DNA from: Paenibacillus massiliensis subsp. panacisoli DSM 21345
GTDB taxonomy: Bacteria > Bacillota > Bacilli > Paenibacillales > Paenibacillaceae
DNA: 64,000 nt
Reading direction: 5' to 3'
Assembly: GCF_000426545.1 (NCBI RefSeq)
Contig: NZ_AUFO01000007.1
Coordinates: 310,001-374,000 of the forward strand
Part shown: piece after piece, positions 55,092 through 64,000 of the stretch
Layout of the letters: each line of letters begins with the position of its first letter
Numbering within the stretch: position 1 is the first letter of the stretch
The notes under the pieces: model-generated
Seen by the model: only the letters and a program-made list of their open reading frames with translations
What the model was told of the DNA's origin: nothing
The model's database searches: none
Made by a program: the position numbers and the translations under genes

Positions 55092-55715
55092 CTACTTCAA
55101 GGTTATATTGAATCTTTGCTCAGCGCTAATATATTCCACCTGAGCCCCTAGTCCTCTGGCTACAACCTGAAGAGGCACATACGTTACCCCATTGATGACT
55201 TTGGGAGCTACCTGCACAGTATCCGCCGTCTCGCCGTAGTACACCGTTTTGCTCCCGATCTGGAGGGTCAGCTTGTGCTCTCCACGAATCACTTCAACCT
55301 TACCGGCTTGCTGATCCCAGCTCAGCGTGGCTTCCATGGCGTCTGCAATATCACGGAGCGGCACTACATTAGTCTGCTCGATAAGCAATGGACGATTCGT
55401 GAGGCTCAGCTTGCTACCATCCACATACACCTGTAGGTCGGAACTCTTATAGGACGGAGTAGATGAGGCTGTGCTCTTTTGGGTGCTTGAGGAGGACTTG
55501 GACTTTGAATCTGAGCTAGAGCTCTTGCCAGACCCCGAACTACTTCCACCGTTATGTTTGTGATACTCGCCGTCTTCAAGCCCCCACTTGGCACAATTCG
55601 TCTGGCAATAGTGGCCTCCCTTACTGTCTGTTCTTCCCGGATGGGCAAAGGCAGTAGAGCTCACCATCAGTAGCAGAACTAGAACCATTGAAGCGGACAA
55701 CCAGCGCTTGATCAT
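55092..55715 (-). CDS. Secreted YHYH-type and copper-amine-oxidase-like stalk-domain protein
   Basis: 207-residue exported protein. A signal peptide (residues 1-25, ending AFA) is followed by a short Cys/His block (HPGRTDSKGGHYCQTNC then EYHKHNGG) resembling the YHYH domain, a Ser/Lys-rich linker (about 60-95) and a C-terminal stalk domain (about 97-207, LLIEQTNVVPLRDIADAMEA, VINGVTYVPLQVVARGLGAQ) common on Paenibacillus surface proteins. The Cys/His cluster could bind metal. Start: ATG at 55715 with GGAG; an earlier TTG is in frame. Confidence 0.85.
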   Translation of the reverse strand: MIKRWLSASMVLVLLLMVSSTAFAHPGRTDSKGGHYCQTNCAKWGLEDGEYHKHNGGSSSGSGKSSSSDSKSKSSSSTQKSTASSTPSYKSSDLQVYVDGSKLSLTNRPLLIEQTNVVPLRDIADAMEATLSWDQQAGKVEVIRGEHKLTLQIGSKTVYYGETADTVQVAPKVINGVTYVPLQVVARGLGAQVEYISAEQRFNITLK

Positions 55716-55885
55716 AACCAACTCTCCATTTCTAGTATATTTTTCCTACATCCTATCACAATAGTCCTATTAACTGTGCTGTTTTTCAAAATTTAATTAC
55801 CATTCGACAGCCTTTGACACCAATTTCAGCTAATAGTACACTCTTCAACTGAATCTGCAAGTTCTTCTGGAATACGTTTGTGCAA

Positions 55886-55924
55886 CAAAAAAAGAGTATC
55901 TGCCAACTCCAGTGCAGATACTCT
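55886..55924 (-). terminator. Rho-independent terminator after the GGDEF gene
   Basis: Perfect 11-bp stem AGAGTATCTGC / GCAGATACTCT (55924-55914 and 55903-55893) with a 10-base loop and seven U on the minus strand. Confidence 0.85.
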
Positions 55925-55948
55925 ACATATACAGTCCTTCCTATTCAA

Positions 55949-55985
55949 CATACTTATAATCAAGTTCAGCATACTTATAATCAAG
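55949..55985. repeat. 16-base direct repeat
   Basis: CATACTTATAATCAAG occurs at 55949-55964 and again at 55970-55985, a 21-base period (two helical turns). It lies between the GGDEF gene stop and its terminator. Confidence 0.7.
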
Positions 55986-56032
55986 ATTAGTTATTCGAGA
56001 TGATCATAGTCAGAATACTAATAGCACGCTAG

Positions 56033-57673
56033 CTACAGTTGAAAGTCACGACCATAGAAAAATACAGTGTTTTTGCCAGCACGCTTGGAGCGGTACAATC
56101 CCTCATCCGCCAGATTCAGCACCTCATCAAATTGCAGGCTATGATCAGGGTAGACGGCACCGCCTATACTGCAGCCGATGTGAACCTGCTGGTAATCAAT
56201 GACGAAAGGCCGATTCATGGCAGCAATGACCTGCTCCGCAAGCTGTCCAGCCTTCTCAAACTGATGATCGCGCGGTGTATGCATGACAATCAGGAACTCG
56301 TCACCACCTAGACGAACCGCAATATCCCCTTCCGACAGCAGCTCAACAAGTCGCTGAGCCACCTTTTGCAGCAGAATATCTCCGGTCTGATGCCCTCGTG
56401 TGTCATTCACAAGCTTGAAGCCATCCAGATCAATATATAGGAAGGTTAACGTATGCCTGTTAGCATCTACAGTAGTGATTGCCTTCTCCAGATAGCTCTC
56501 CAATGCGATACGGTTCGGCAGCCCCGTAAGCTGGTCCGAATGAGCCAGGTTCTGCATGATTCCAAGCTCTGTCTCCTTCTTGGATACAGCCTCTACCATC
56601 TCCCGCAGTGAACGGGACAACGTGCTGATCTCCTGAAAGCCACCAGTCTGGGGAATCTCACGAATCTCCCCTTCCTTTAATCGGTTGGCATGGCGAGTCA
56701 GCGTACGAATAGGCAATGATATTCGGGCAGCAAGCACCCAGCCAATAAGCGCGAACAGCAAGACAGCTGCTCCACCTGCGAGCAGGTTGAAGCGGAGGAG
56801 GCTGGTAACTGAGGAAAAAGCCTCCGGCTCTGGCTGACGCACCACTACAGTCCAGCCCAAGCCCGGATAGTCCAGATATCCATCCCCATAAGCATATCCC
56901 GTGAGATAGCTCTTGCCGTCTGGCCACGTCTCGACAGCCCAGCCGTCCTTAGCCCTCTTGGTCGCCTCAAGGCTCGGCAGCTGGAGCGGCATACCTACCA
57001 TGGACCTTGGGCCAAGCAGGATGGTTTGATCGTTCTTGCTGACGATGAACATTTCCACGGACTCATTGCGCGCCGCCTCCGGTTCCATCACAGTCTTCTG
57101 CACCTCATCTGCCCAAGCCCAGCTCATATGTGCCGCTAACACCCCATATAGCGTTCCTTCTTTATCCTTAATCGGGATACTGATATCTACGAATTGCAAG
57201 GGCTCTCCGGTCGGATTCGGCAGCAAGGATGCCAGAAGAACTGCATCATGCACGTCTCCAATGAACTTTCCCTTAATGCCTTCCAGATAGACAGGCCTTT
57301 CAGCCAGACTCTTCCCCTCCAATATACGTCCTGTAGCAGCCAGCACTTTACCTTGCGGGTCCGTGAAGCCTACCCAGGAGAAAGAAGGGAAGCTAGTCTG
57401 AAGTTGATGAATCATGCTACGGACTTGATCTGGATCAGGCTTGCCCTGCGAAGCAACCAGATTCCCCAGTAGATCCACTTCTCCACTTCGTGACCACATG
57501 AAATTATCCAGCTTATCCGCCATATGGTTCGCCATTCCCATCAGGGATTGACCAACCTCTGTCCGGACCGTGTCTGCGGATTTTTTGTTCAGCACCCAGC
57601 TCAGGCTGGTTGTCAGCAATAAGGACACGATCACAAATGTCATGATTAATACCGTCTTCAATCGAAAAGACAT
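56033..57673 (-). CDS. Membrane diguanylate cyclase (Cache-HAMP-GGDEF)
   Basis: Predicted to make cyclic di-GMP from GTP in response to an extracellular signal. Membrane helix at about 8-28, a Cache-type sensor (about 35-285), a second helix at about 290-315, a HAMP domain, and a GGDEF domain (about 385-540). The catalytic RLGGDEFLIV is intact, and YIDLDGFKLVNDTRGHQTGD supplies metal and base contacts. No RxxD inhibitory site precedes the GGDEF. 546 residues. It stands alone between terminators and spacers; c-di-GMP could oppose motility encoded elsewhere in the window. Confidence 0.92.
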   Translation of the reverse strand: MSFRLKTVLIMTFVIVSLLLTTSLSWVLNKKSADTVRTEVGQSLMGMANHMADKLDNFMWSRSGEVDLLGNLVASQGKPDPDQVRSMIHQLQTSFPSFSWVGFTDPQGKVLAATGRILEGKSLAERPVYLEGIKGKFIGDVHDAVLLASLLPNPTGEPLQFVDISIPIKDKEGTLYGVLAAHMSWAWADEVQKTVMEPEAARNESVEMFIVSKNDQTILLGPRSMVGMPLQLPSLEATKRAKDGWAVETWPDGKSYLTGYAYGDGYLDYPGLGWTVVVRQPEPEAFSSVTSLLRFNLLAGGAAVLLFALIGWVLAARISLPIRTLTRHANRLKEGEIREIPQTGGFQEISTLSRSLREMVEAVSKKETELGIMQNLAHSDQLTGLPNRIALESYLEKAITTVDANRHTLTFLYIDLDGFKLVNDTRGHQTGDILLQKVAQRLVELLSEGDIAVRLGGDEFLIVMHTPRDHQFEKAGQLAEQVIAAMNRPFVIDYQQVHIGCSIGGAVYPDHSLQFDEVLNLADEGLYRSKRAGKNTVFFYGRDFQL

Positions 57674-57778
57674 CTCTCTACTCCCCGGATGAAAAATTTA
57701 GTAGAAGAATCACTCCTTCTAACATAACATAGCTTGAGCGAGGAGGTGTATCCATAATGTATCATTTGAATCTCATGC

Positions 57779-60025
57779 CTACTCCTGAGCCTCCCCCGGC
57801 TTCATACCCAGCTTGCGGTAGTCACCCGGAGTAACTCCTACGATCCGTTTGAATACCCGACCGAAGGTGATAGAATTCGCATAGCCCACCTGCTGGGCGA
57901 TGTCCTGTAGCGTCTCAGCTGTGGTTGCCAGCAAATATTCCGCACGCTGCATACGTAGTTGGGTAAGGAAATCCACGAATTTCATATCAAACTCTTCCTT
58001 GAATAAATAGCTCGCATACTTCCCCGAAATCTGAAATCGATCACTCAAATGCTTCAATGATAGATCTGGATTAGCAAAATTCTCTTCAATATAGACTTTC
58101 ATCTCACTGATCATGGCCCTGTAGCTCTTCGACTCATTTACCGATACATAGATTCGATAGATCTCTCCCAGCCAGCGTAGCATCACGGCCTGCACCTGGG
58201 ACAGCGTCGTCTCAGCCTCAATTTCCCGATAATAGGACTGAAGACTAGGTTCCTCAAAAATTCGCTGCAGACTGTCCGACACCTCACTCAACTCGCGTCC
58301 AAGCATCTGAATGAGCGTATACAGCATCATGCGAATCTCTTCATCTCTAATCTGATCGTTGCGAAAAGAAATGAACAATTCCTCCAGCTTGCGCCGCCAG
58401 CGCTCATCAGCCAGCCGGAAGTCACGGACAAGCTCGCCCAACTGCTGAAGATATTGATAGGACTGCAGAGTTGTCTTGTCGGGTAAATGATCGCTTAAGA
58501 CAACCATATTCTGCCCTAGCGACAACTTATGCTGTAGTGCGATGTCCGCCGCCTCACGAGATGTTGAGATTGCCTCCAGCCCCTTGACGACAGGCCCAAC
58601 GCCGATCGCGAGAGACAACCCCAAATTGTCAGTGATCCAGCGCAGACAAGCTTCAGCGAGCCTGCGGAGCTGCTGGGTATCCACCTCTGCTTCCATTGGA
58701 AAACCGATGATCAGACCGATTCGGCTACTGCTCACCCATTCTGCCCAACCCTCCAATCCTTCCTGATACGTGAGCTCCCGCAGCAAATTCATCAGCGTCA
58801 GCTTCAGCACACTCTGATCCTTTAATGCATGGCTCTCACGGAACTGGTCATATTGGTTGATCTCGGCTGTGACAAAGGCATATTGCCCTACTGACGCAGA
58901 GAACAGCTTAAAGCGCTCAAGGATTTCATCCGGGATCGGTAATGCTTCACCCTCCAGCAGATTCAGAAAGAGCTGCCTGCGCTGTACGAGCATATTCTCA
59001 TCATATTGCTTCTGATAATTGACGGTCTGCTCAATCAGGTTCTCTAGCGCCTGATCAATGATGAGCAGTTCATTTCTCGCTCTCACACCTGTACCTGTCG
59101 GCTCCTGCCTAAGCTGTAGCTCCTGAATCCGATTAAGCATGACCTTGATGGGGCGGTAGTTCTTACGGGTGATGTACAGAATGTATGCTGTGCCTGCCGC
59201 TACCGTCAAAATGCCAAGTATGATCCATACATAAGACACGACCGACATCCAGGCGAACAGCTCTCCAGCCCGAATACCGCTCTCGAATGTCCAGCCTGTA
59301 CTATCCAACCGTATCGCGGTCAAGACATTCGTCTGTGCTGAATCCTCGACCAGATCTGGAGTATATACGAGCTCACGATCATCGTTAACAACTCGCAAAA
59401 AAGAGACCTGGCTATTGACCATATCATTGATCATTCGTTCCAATCGGTACATACTCAGACTGACGACGACTACGCCCTCCTGCCCGAACGGCAATGGAAG
59501 CTGCTTGTACATGCTGATTACCCTTCGCTCTGATTCCGAGGTTGCCAGCCGCAGCTTACGCACAGGACTCCAGCCGCGCTCTTCCTTGTCCCTTAGCGCC
59601 ATCTCCAGAAACGCTCGGTCTGCGAACACATCCAGATCAACCAAACCATTCAAGGTCAGTACCTTTCCATCTACAGCACGATAAATATACAGGGAATCTA
59701 TCAGATCATTACGCACCAGCAACCGTCGCATATCATTGACTGTCGAGTAGAGGTGTGTGAGGTTACCTTCCTCATCCCGTCCACTAAGGAAATTGCCATA
59801 CCTTTCATTGGTCTCCATTTCCTGCAGCAGTGACAACTCGGCACTCTTTAGCGCATTGCTCACGGAGTCAACCACATAGCCTGTAGAAATTCGATTGGCC
59901 TTGGTCGTCTCATTTCGCGATAGCTCCCCAACAATAACAATTGACAGGAAAATCAGGATCGACACTGTCAGCAGAAAGATGGGAAAATAGGAGAACATCA
60001 TCCTGCTAGACCAACTCCGCTTCAT
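57779..60025 (-). CDS. Membrane-anchored AraC-family transcriptional regulator
   Basis: 748 residues. Membrane helices at about 10-32 and 270-295 enclose an extracellular Cache-like sensor. A HAMP-like and central regulatory region follows, and the C-terminal 100 residues form two AraC helix-turn-helix motifs (LKHLSDRFQISGKYASYLF; LQDIAQQVGYANSITFGRVF). This layout is abundant in Paenibacillus next to carbohydrate ABC transporters and usually controls them. The ATG at 60025 follows GGGGG; the upstream in-frame ATG is less well placed. Its likely targets are the genes at 60107-64000. Confidence 0.9.
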   Translation of the reverse strand: MKRSWSSRMMFSYFPIFLLTVSILIFLSIVIVGELSRNETTKANRISTGYVVDSVSNALKSAELSLLQEMETNERYGNFLSGRDEEGNLTHLYSTVNDMRRLLVRNDLIDSLYIYRAVDGKVLTLNGLVDLDVFADRAFLEMALRDKEERGWSPVRKLRLATSESERRVISMYKQLPLPFGQEGVVVVSLSMYRLERMINDMVNSQVSFLRVVNDDRELVYTPDLVEDSAQTNVLTAIRLDSTGWTFESGIRAGELFAWMSVVSYVWIILGILTVAAGTAYILYITRKNYRPIKVMLNRIQELQLRQEPTGTGVRARNELLIIDQALENLIEQTVNYQKQYDENMLVQRRQLFLNLLEGEALPIPDEILERFKLFSASVGQYAFVTAEINQYDQFRESHALKDQSVLKLTLMNLLRELTYQEGLEGWAEWVSSSRIGLIIGFPMEAEVDTQQLRRLAEACLRWITDNLGLSLAIGVGPVVKGLEAISTSREAADIALQHKLSLGQNMVVLSDHLPDKTTLQSYQYLQQLGELVRDFRLADERWRRKLEELFISFRNDQIRDEEIRMMLYTLIQMLGRELSEVSDSLQRIFEEPSLQSYYREIEAETTLSQVQAVMLRWLGEIYRIYVSVNESKSYRAMISEMKVYIEENFANPDLSLKHLSDRFQISGKYASYLFKEEFDMKFVDFLTQLRMQRAEYLLATTAETLQDIAQQVGYANSITFGRVFKRIVGVTPGDYRKLGMKPGEAQE

Positions 60026-60106
60026 TCGCCATCCCCCCATTTTTTTCTTTGGTCGGAATCAGAAGGAGTTGCCTGATCTTCTGTTCATGAGTCGAGTTAA
60101 TGTCAT

Positions 60107-61303
60107 CTAATGTGACACAACAACCCGCTTGGCCATTTTATTTATCCAATATAGCATGCCCGCCCCGATTAGTGCACTAATTGTACATGCAAAATACATG
60201 ACATTGGCACCTCCACTCGAAAAGAGAAAGCCATTAAGCAAATTCCCTACAATCCCTCCAAGACCGGAAAACACCATATTAAAGATACTTTGTCCTGTTG
60301 CTTGCATCCTCTTGCCCGCAGCGGCTGCCACATATTCCACAGCGGCGACGTAGAACAGACCAAACGATAAGCCGTGCAGCACCTGGATGCCAACCATAAC
60401 CATAGGAATCGGAAACAGCCATTGTATAGCCCAGCGCAGGGCGTAGAAGAAAGCAGCGAGCAACAGCGTTCTCTCATGTCCCCACGCCTTGAGTATTTTC
60501 GCTGCCAGCAGCATCGAAGGCACATTGGTCAGGGAAGCGAGCAGCAGGGCCGTTCCCACAAGTGAATAGCTCCCCCCTGCCTCCTGAAAAGCAAGCACAA
60601 AAAACGAATTGTAAGCTGTCAGTGTCTGATTCACAAAAAAGCAGGCAATCAAAAACAGCAAGAACAGACGATTTCCCAGCAGTTCACGCAAGCCTTCCGA
60701 GAGAGATACCGGTGCCGCTGCATACTCACGCTTGTTATTTGACAGACTGAGCACCGTCGCAGCCCCCGCCAGACTTAGCAGCAGGAAGGGTAACCATAGT
60801 CGAGTAATCTCGAAATGCGATAAATAAAAACCACCCGCATAGCCTCCCAGCGCAGTCCCGAGGCTGCCCAGCATGCGAATCGTTCCATAGGACGTACCCG
60901 CTGCGCGGGCAGCCGACACTGCATAAGAGTCTGCAATTGGACTTTGCGTTGTACTGAAGATAATAGAGATAATATAAGCGAATACGATAACAGCAAAGAT
61001 TTGAAAGCTATAAAAAAAGGAGAGCACTGCCGGTATAATAATCGCTAGCAGGAGCACTCCTTTCGTCTGACGGTAGCGGTCCACCAGCACTCCCCAGATC
61101 GGCTGTACGATGATCGACAGCAATATCCCTACAGACATCATTCCTCCTACGATGCTCGCATTCATCTTCTGGTGCACTAATAATGTTGTCAAATAAGGAT
61201 TAAATAGCCCTCCTGCTGTACCCGTCAGCAAATAGAGAAGCCGAAGCCGATATAGATCTCTTTTGGCTCCTAATGGGATGACCGCTGTATTTTCCATGTC
61301 CAT
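60107..61303 (-). CDS. MFS transporter of the LacY/phenylpropionate-permease-like group
   Basis: 398 residues with 12 predicted membrane helices in two halves, including GGMMSVGILLSIIVQPIWGV and the loop motif DRYRQTKGVLL after helix 2, typical of MFS_1-like sugar or aromatic-acid permeases such as B. subtilis YwbF. The substrate cannot be read from sequence. AAGGAAG precedes the ATG. A terminator hairpin lies only 28 bases upstream, so its promoter is unclear. Confidence 0.85.
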   Translation of the reverse strand: MDMENTAVIPLGAKRDLYRLRLLYLLTGTAGGLFNPYLTTLLVHQKMNASIVGGMMSVGILLSIIVQPIWGVLVDRYRQTKGVLLLAIIIPAVLSFFYSFQIFAVIVFAYIISIIFSTTQSPIADSYAVSAARAAGTSYGTIRMLGSLGTALGGYAGGFYLSHFEITRLWLPFLLLSLAGAATVLSLSNNKREYAAAPVSLSEGLRELLGNRLFLLFLIACFFVNQTLTAYNSFFVLAFQEAGGSYSLVGTALLLASLTNVPSMLLAAKILKAWGHERTLLLAAFFYALRWAIQWLFPIPMVMVGIQVLHGLSFGLFYVAAVEYVAAAAGKRMQATGQSIFNMVFSGLGGIVGNLLNGFLFSSGGANVMYFACTISALIGAGMLYWINKMAKRVVVSH

Positions 61304-61330
61304 AACTTCCTTTTCGTGGATTCAAGCTAG

Positions 61331-61357
61331 AAAAATAGCCTCCGGCAGTGCCGGAGG
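61331..61357 (-). terminator. Rho-independent terminator after the 564-residue gene
   Basis: Perfect stem CCTCCGGC / GCCGGAGG with a 3-base loop (61357-61339), then CTATTTTT on the minus strand. It lies 100 bases past the stop and immediately before the MFS gene. Confidence 0.75.
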
Positions 61358-61456
61358 ACTTTGAACATTAACCATATAAATACAGTGCAACTTCAAGGTT
61401 ACAGTATGTTCAAAAGGAGTCGCTTGAGATGGCATTACGAATGGTTATGTTTCCTT

Positions 61457-63151
61457 CTATTCGGCCACAGGGTCCAGCTCCAGATCAAAGCTCATATGAC
61501 CGTTAACATTCGTCCCGAGATGAGCGTATACGATTTCAATCCGGTTATCTGTCCGAATAACATGAGGATGCGGCGCCTTGCTATCTACCTTGCAGGATAG
61601 TCCGGGTAGCTTCCAGCTGTCAGCCGTAATCTCCGCTTGTGATAGACCCGGTCCCTCAATCTCAAAGTACACCTCGACATCCAACTCCGTATCCAGACTT
61701 ACCTCTGCAGACAAGCGGTCTTTATCCACCTTAGCGTCGAAAACAATACCTTTCAGATGAGTGTTCCAGCCCTTGCCCTTTTCCCTTCGAATCAGCCGCA
61801 TATAATACTTATCCCCACTGACTGACTTCCAGTGTATGGTTGCGGAATGCATCTGACCATTCGTATTGCGACTCCCAGACATCGCTCCAATCATGCGGGA
61901 GCGCTCAATCCACGCACTCGCTGTGCAGAGATGACGATTCTCTCCAGGCTTATTACGTTCACAGAGCTCACGAAACTGCTTATCCACTCTACGGTCTCCA
62001 GCATGAGTGGCGAGCTGCTGCCGCACATCCTCTGGTACATTCACGCCAACCAGCGCAATCATCGGATCATGACTTGTCTCACAATTGGGAAGCGTCAAAT
62101 GCTTATAGTCCTGTCCTAAGGCCAGATAAATGAAAACGCCCATCGAGCTGTGCCCCAGCATTTCCATTTCATAGGCTCTTGCGAAGGGACCAGACACATT
62201 CTCAAGCTCAGGGTTGTAGAACAGCGCAATATTCCGCCATAGCCCCTCTTCAATCTCGGCTCCAATCTCCTTAAGAGCAGCGGTACGCCCATAACATCTC
62301 CACATCCCAAGCACGGTTAGATCGACACCGTAGTAAGTCGTTGTATTGAACTCGGCGAAGCTACCGAATTCACGGAATTCAACCAGCAATCGCTCGGCCT
62401 GAAGCTGGGCATGCTCCTGCCAATTCTGCCGCTTCAAGCGATATCCGAAATAGTGAACGGCGAAAATATGCATAAGTTCAATATTGGTATTCATGGGGAT
62501 AGCATCCGAGCCACGGCGATCTATGGAAGCTCCCACCGTCTTTACCATGCACTCGTCCATTCGGGCTACCACCTCGGAAGGCAGAATATGCTCAAAATGC
62601 TCCAATATAATAGCAAATGCACAAGCAATGAACTCTCTCCAGTTCGGATCGTAGCTTCTCCAGACACGCGGAATGACCTTATCGGCCGCATCGCGCAAAG
62701 ATTGTATAATGAACCGGGAATCCGATGCATCGGGCCCCATATTCGTATTCTGGTTCCATTGGATGCTTAGTTGCTGCCCGATCCTGTCCAGAGTATCATC
62801 CCAGAAATAGGTGAAGCCGGGTGCAAACTCCTTCCAGGCGTAGTTCCCAGCAGGTGGATCTGGTCGCTCGGGTGCCGTACGAAAGGTACCGTGATAGATT
62901 TCATCCGGTAGATCAAATTGCAAATCCATTACCTGATGTAGCAGGGTGCAGGCGCGGGTGATGTCCCCTTCACCTGCACGTATCAACAGACCTAATGCAT
63001 AATGGACACTACTTCGGGTATCATGGCGTTCCGGTACTTCTTCATCCTGCAACAGCCCTTGCTCATCATCGTAGAGACCATCCATCAAATGCATAGCCTG
63101 GTCTACCAAATAACGCTGCTCCTCTGTCAACTGCTCTCGTAAAGAGATCAT
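61457..63151 (-). CDS. Protein of unknown function in a carbohydrate transport cluster
   Basis: 564-residue soluble protein without a signal peptide. The first 400 residues look mostly helical, with many Trp/Tyr/His (NYAWKEFAPGFTYFWDD, NTTTYYGVDLTVLGMWRCYG, RAYEMEMLGHSSMGVFIYLA); the last 130 are beta-rich (TVNVNGHM-like strands, IEIVYAHLGTNVNGH). This helical-then-beta order resembles alpha/alpha-toroid polysaccharide lyases or glycoside hydrolases, but I see no family motif that settles it. The ATG at 63151 has AGGAGG at good spacing; it follows the ABC permease by 17 bases and is probably co-transcribed. A cytoplasmic role on imported oligosaccharide is inference. Confidence 0.8.
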   Translation of the reverse strand: MISLREQLTEEQRYLVDQAMHLMDGLYDDEQGLLQDEEVPERHDTRSSVHYALGLLIRAGEGDITRACTLLHQVMDLQFDLPDEIYHGTFRTAPERPDPPAGNYAWKEFAPGFTYFWDDTLDRIGQQLSIQWNQNTNMGPDASDSRFIIQSLRDAADKVIPRVWRSYDPNWREFIACAFAIILEHFEHILPSEVVARMDECMVKTVGASIDRRGSDAIPMNTNIELMHIFAVHYFGYRLKRQNWQEHAQLQAERLLVEFREFGSFAEFNTTTYYGVDLTVLGMWRCYGRTAALKEIGAEIEEGLWRNIALFYNPELENVSGPFARAYEMEMLGHSSMGVFIYLALGQDYKHLTLPNCETSHDPMIALVGVNVPEDVRQQLATHAGDRRVDKQFRELCERNKPGENRHLCTASAWIERSRMIGAMSGSRNTNGQMHSATIHWKSVSGDKYYMRLIRREKGKGWNTHLKGIVFDAKVDKDRLSAEVSLDTELDVEVYFEIEGPGLSQAEITADSWKLPGLSCKVDSKAPHPHVIRTDNRIEIVYAHLGTNVNGHMSFDLELDPVAE

Positions 63152-63168
63152 GAATATACTCCTCCTCA

Positions 63169-64000
63169 TTAGCCCTTCACGGCACCTGCCGTAATTCCAC
63201 TGATAAAGAAACGCTGCAAAAACGGGTACACGATCAGGATCGGAATAGTTGAGAATACGACGCTGGCTGCCTTCAGGCTTTCCGGCATCATTTGTGCCAT
63301 CCCTATCCCTTCCTGCATCATCTCACTCACCTGATTATTCTGAATCATCTGATAGAGCTTAAGCTGCAGCGGGTACAGCTCTGGCTTCGAAATATACATC
63401 AAGGCATCCTGGAACCCATTCCAGCGGCCTACTGCGTAGAACAGACTAAGCGTAGCCAGCACCGGTAACGACAAGGGGAGAATAATGCGAAACAATGTCC
63501 CTATGTGACTGCTGCCGTCAATCTCGGCCGCCTCCTCCAGGCTTTCGGGAATCCCGTGCAGAAAGGAGATGAGAATAATCATATAGAAGGGACTGATCAA
63601 GTTCGGCAGTACGAGCGCCCAAATCGAATCCAACAGCTCCAGATTACGAATCAGAATATAGTCCGGAATAATTCCCCCGCTAAAAAACATCGTAACCACA
63701 ATAATCAGCATGATCCATTTACGACCGCGCAGGTTCCGCTTCGACATGGCATAACCCGCCATAATGGTCATCAGCATAGACAGCACGGTCGTAAGCAGCG
63801 TTAGAAAAATGGTAAAGCCCAGTGATCGAATCATCGACATGTCCGCAAATACTTTACTATAGGCATCCAGTGTAAATTCGACCGGTATAAAAGAGACGAG
63901 ACCTGCCATGATCGGACGGCTGGAACTTAAGGATATTGCGACAATATGGATAAAGGGTGTCAAACACAGCAGAATGACTACCGAAATCAACAGGACATTA
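63169..64000 (-). CDS. Carbohydrate ABC transporter permease, LplC/MalG type (5' end outside window)
   Basis: Inner-membrane permease of a CUT1-type sugar importer. Six hydrophobic segments are visible, with the EAA loop EAAEIDGSSHIGTLFRIILP near the middle that contacts the ATPase, and the C-terminal FLQRFFISGITAGAVKG typical of the LplC group. The reading frame stays open to the window edge and the family is about 290 residues, so roughly 15-20 residues lie outside. The solute-binding protein and partner permease are presumably just upstream. Confidence 0.92.
   Translation of the reverse strand, partial: NVLLISVVILLCLTPFIHIVAISLSSSRPIMAGLVSFIPVEFTLDAYSKVFADMSMIRSLGFTIFLTLLTTVLSMLMTIMAGYAMSKRNLRGRKWIMLIIVVTMFFSGGIIPDYILIRNLELLDSIWALVLPNLISPFYMIILISFLHGIPESLEEAAEIDGSSHIGTLFRIILPLSLPVLATLSLFYAVGRWNGFQDALMYISKPELYPLQLKLYQMIQNNQVSEMMQEGIGMAQMMPESLKAASVVFSTIPILIVYPFLQRFFISGITAGAVKG

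Larger units (their letters stand above)
55716..56032 (-). other. Spacer between the GGDEF gene and the YHYH-domain gene
   Basis: No gene. It holds a possible promoter for the YHYH gene (TTGTGA at 55761-55756, 16 bases, TATACT at 55739-55734), a strong terminator (55886-55924) and a 16-base direct repeat (55949-55985). The promoter would leave a very short leader, so it is uncertain. Confidence 0.55.

Noticed and set aside
57757..57834. 25-codon plus-strand frame with a GAGGAGGT upstream
   Set aside because: Overlaps the 3' end of the AraC-type gene antisense and has no recognisable product; the G-rich tract is likely chance.

Overview
The window is 64 kb of a low-to-medium G+C Firmicutes chromosome, most likely a Paenibacillus or close relative. 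The evidence is gene order (sucCD-dprA-topA-trmFO-hslVU-fla/che-rpsB-tsf-pyrH-frr-uppS-cdsA-dxr-rseP-proS-polC, the Bacillus subtilis arrangement with local differences), strong Gram-positive ribosome binding sites, frequent TTG/GTG starts, and Paenibacillus-like traits such as a short archaeal-type prolyl-tRNA synthetase and a short EF-Ts. Every gene I accept lies on the minus strand, so transcription runs from high to low coordinates. No rRNA, tRNA, insertion sequence, prophage or CRISPR array was seen.

Reading in the direction of transcription: (1) 64000-57779 is an accessory carbohydrate region with an ABC permease cut by the window edge, an unrecognised 564-residue protein, an MFS transporter and a membrane-anchored AraC-type regulator. 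(2) 57673-51552 holds single genes: a Cache-HAMP-GGDEF diguanylate cyclase, a secreted YHYH/stalk-domain protein, mgtE, an AI-2E-family permease and an OhrR-type repressor. (3) 51294-42010 is housekeeping: sucCD with a cre-like site, dprA, topA, trmFO and the HslVU protease. The xerC and codY genes found here in B. subtilis are absent. (4) 41449-9964 is one very long flagellar/chemotaxis operon of 36 genes, many overlapping or separated by a few bases. It covers rod, MS ring, switch, export ATPase, hook, export gate, placement GTPases, chemotaxis core and sigD, then ends in four poorly characterised genes and a terminator. A SigD-like promoter sits before flgB. (5) 9781-1 runs from translation into envelope biogenesis: rpsB, tsf, pyrH, frr, uppS, cdsA, dxr, rseP, proS and the 5' part of polC, with terminators after rpsB, tsf, dxr and proS that split it into transcription units.

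The region works as a motility plus growth block. The flagellar genes are ordered roughly by assembly, and the distal sigD would switch on late genes elsewhere. The rpsB-to-polC block couples ribosome, lipid carrier, isoprenoid and replication functions. The most notable unexplained items are a structured leader before pyrH, the uncharacterised four-gene tail between sigD and rpsB, a codY-less spacer full of inverted repeats before flgB, a palindrome at the dprA transcription start, and the unrecognised protein at 61457-63151. Several starts were moved from the first in-frame codon to an RBS-supported one; each entry says so.
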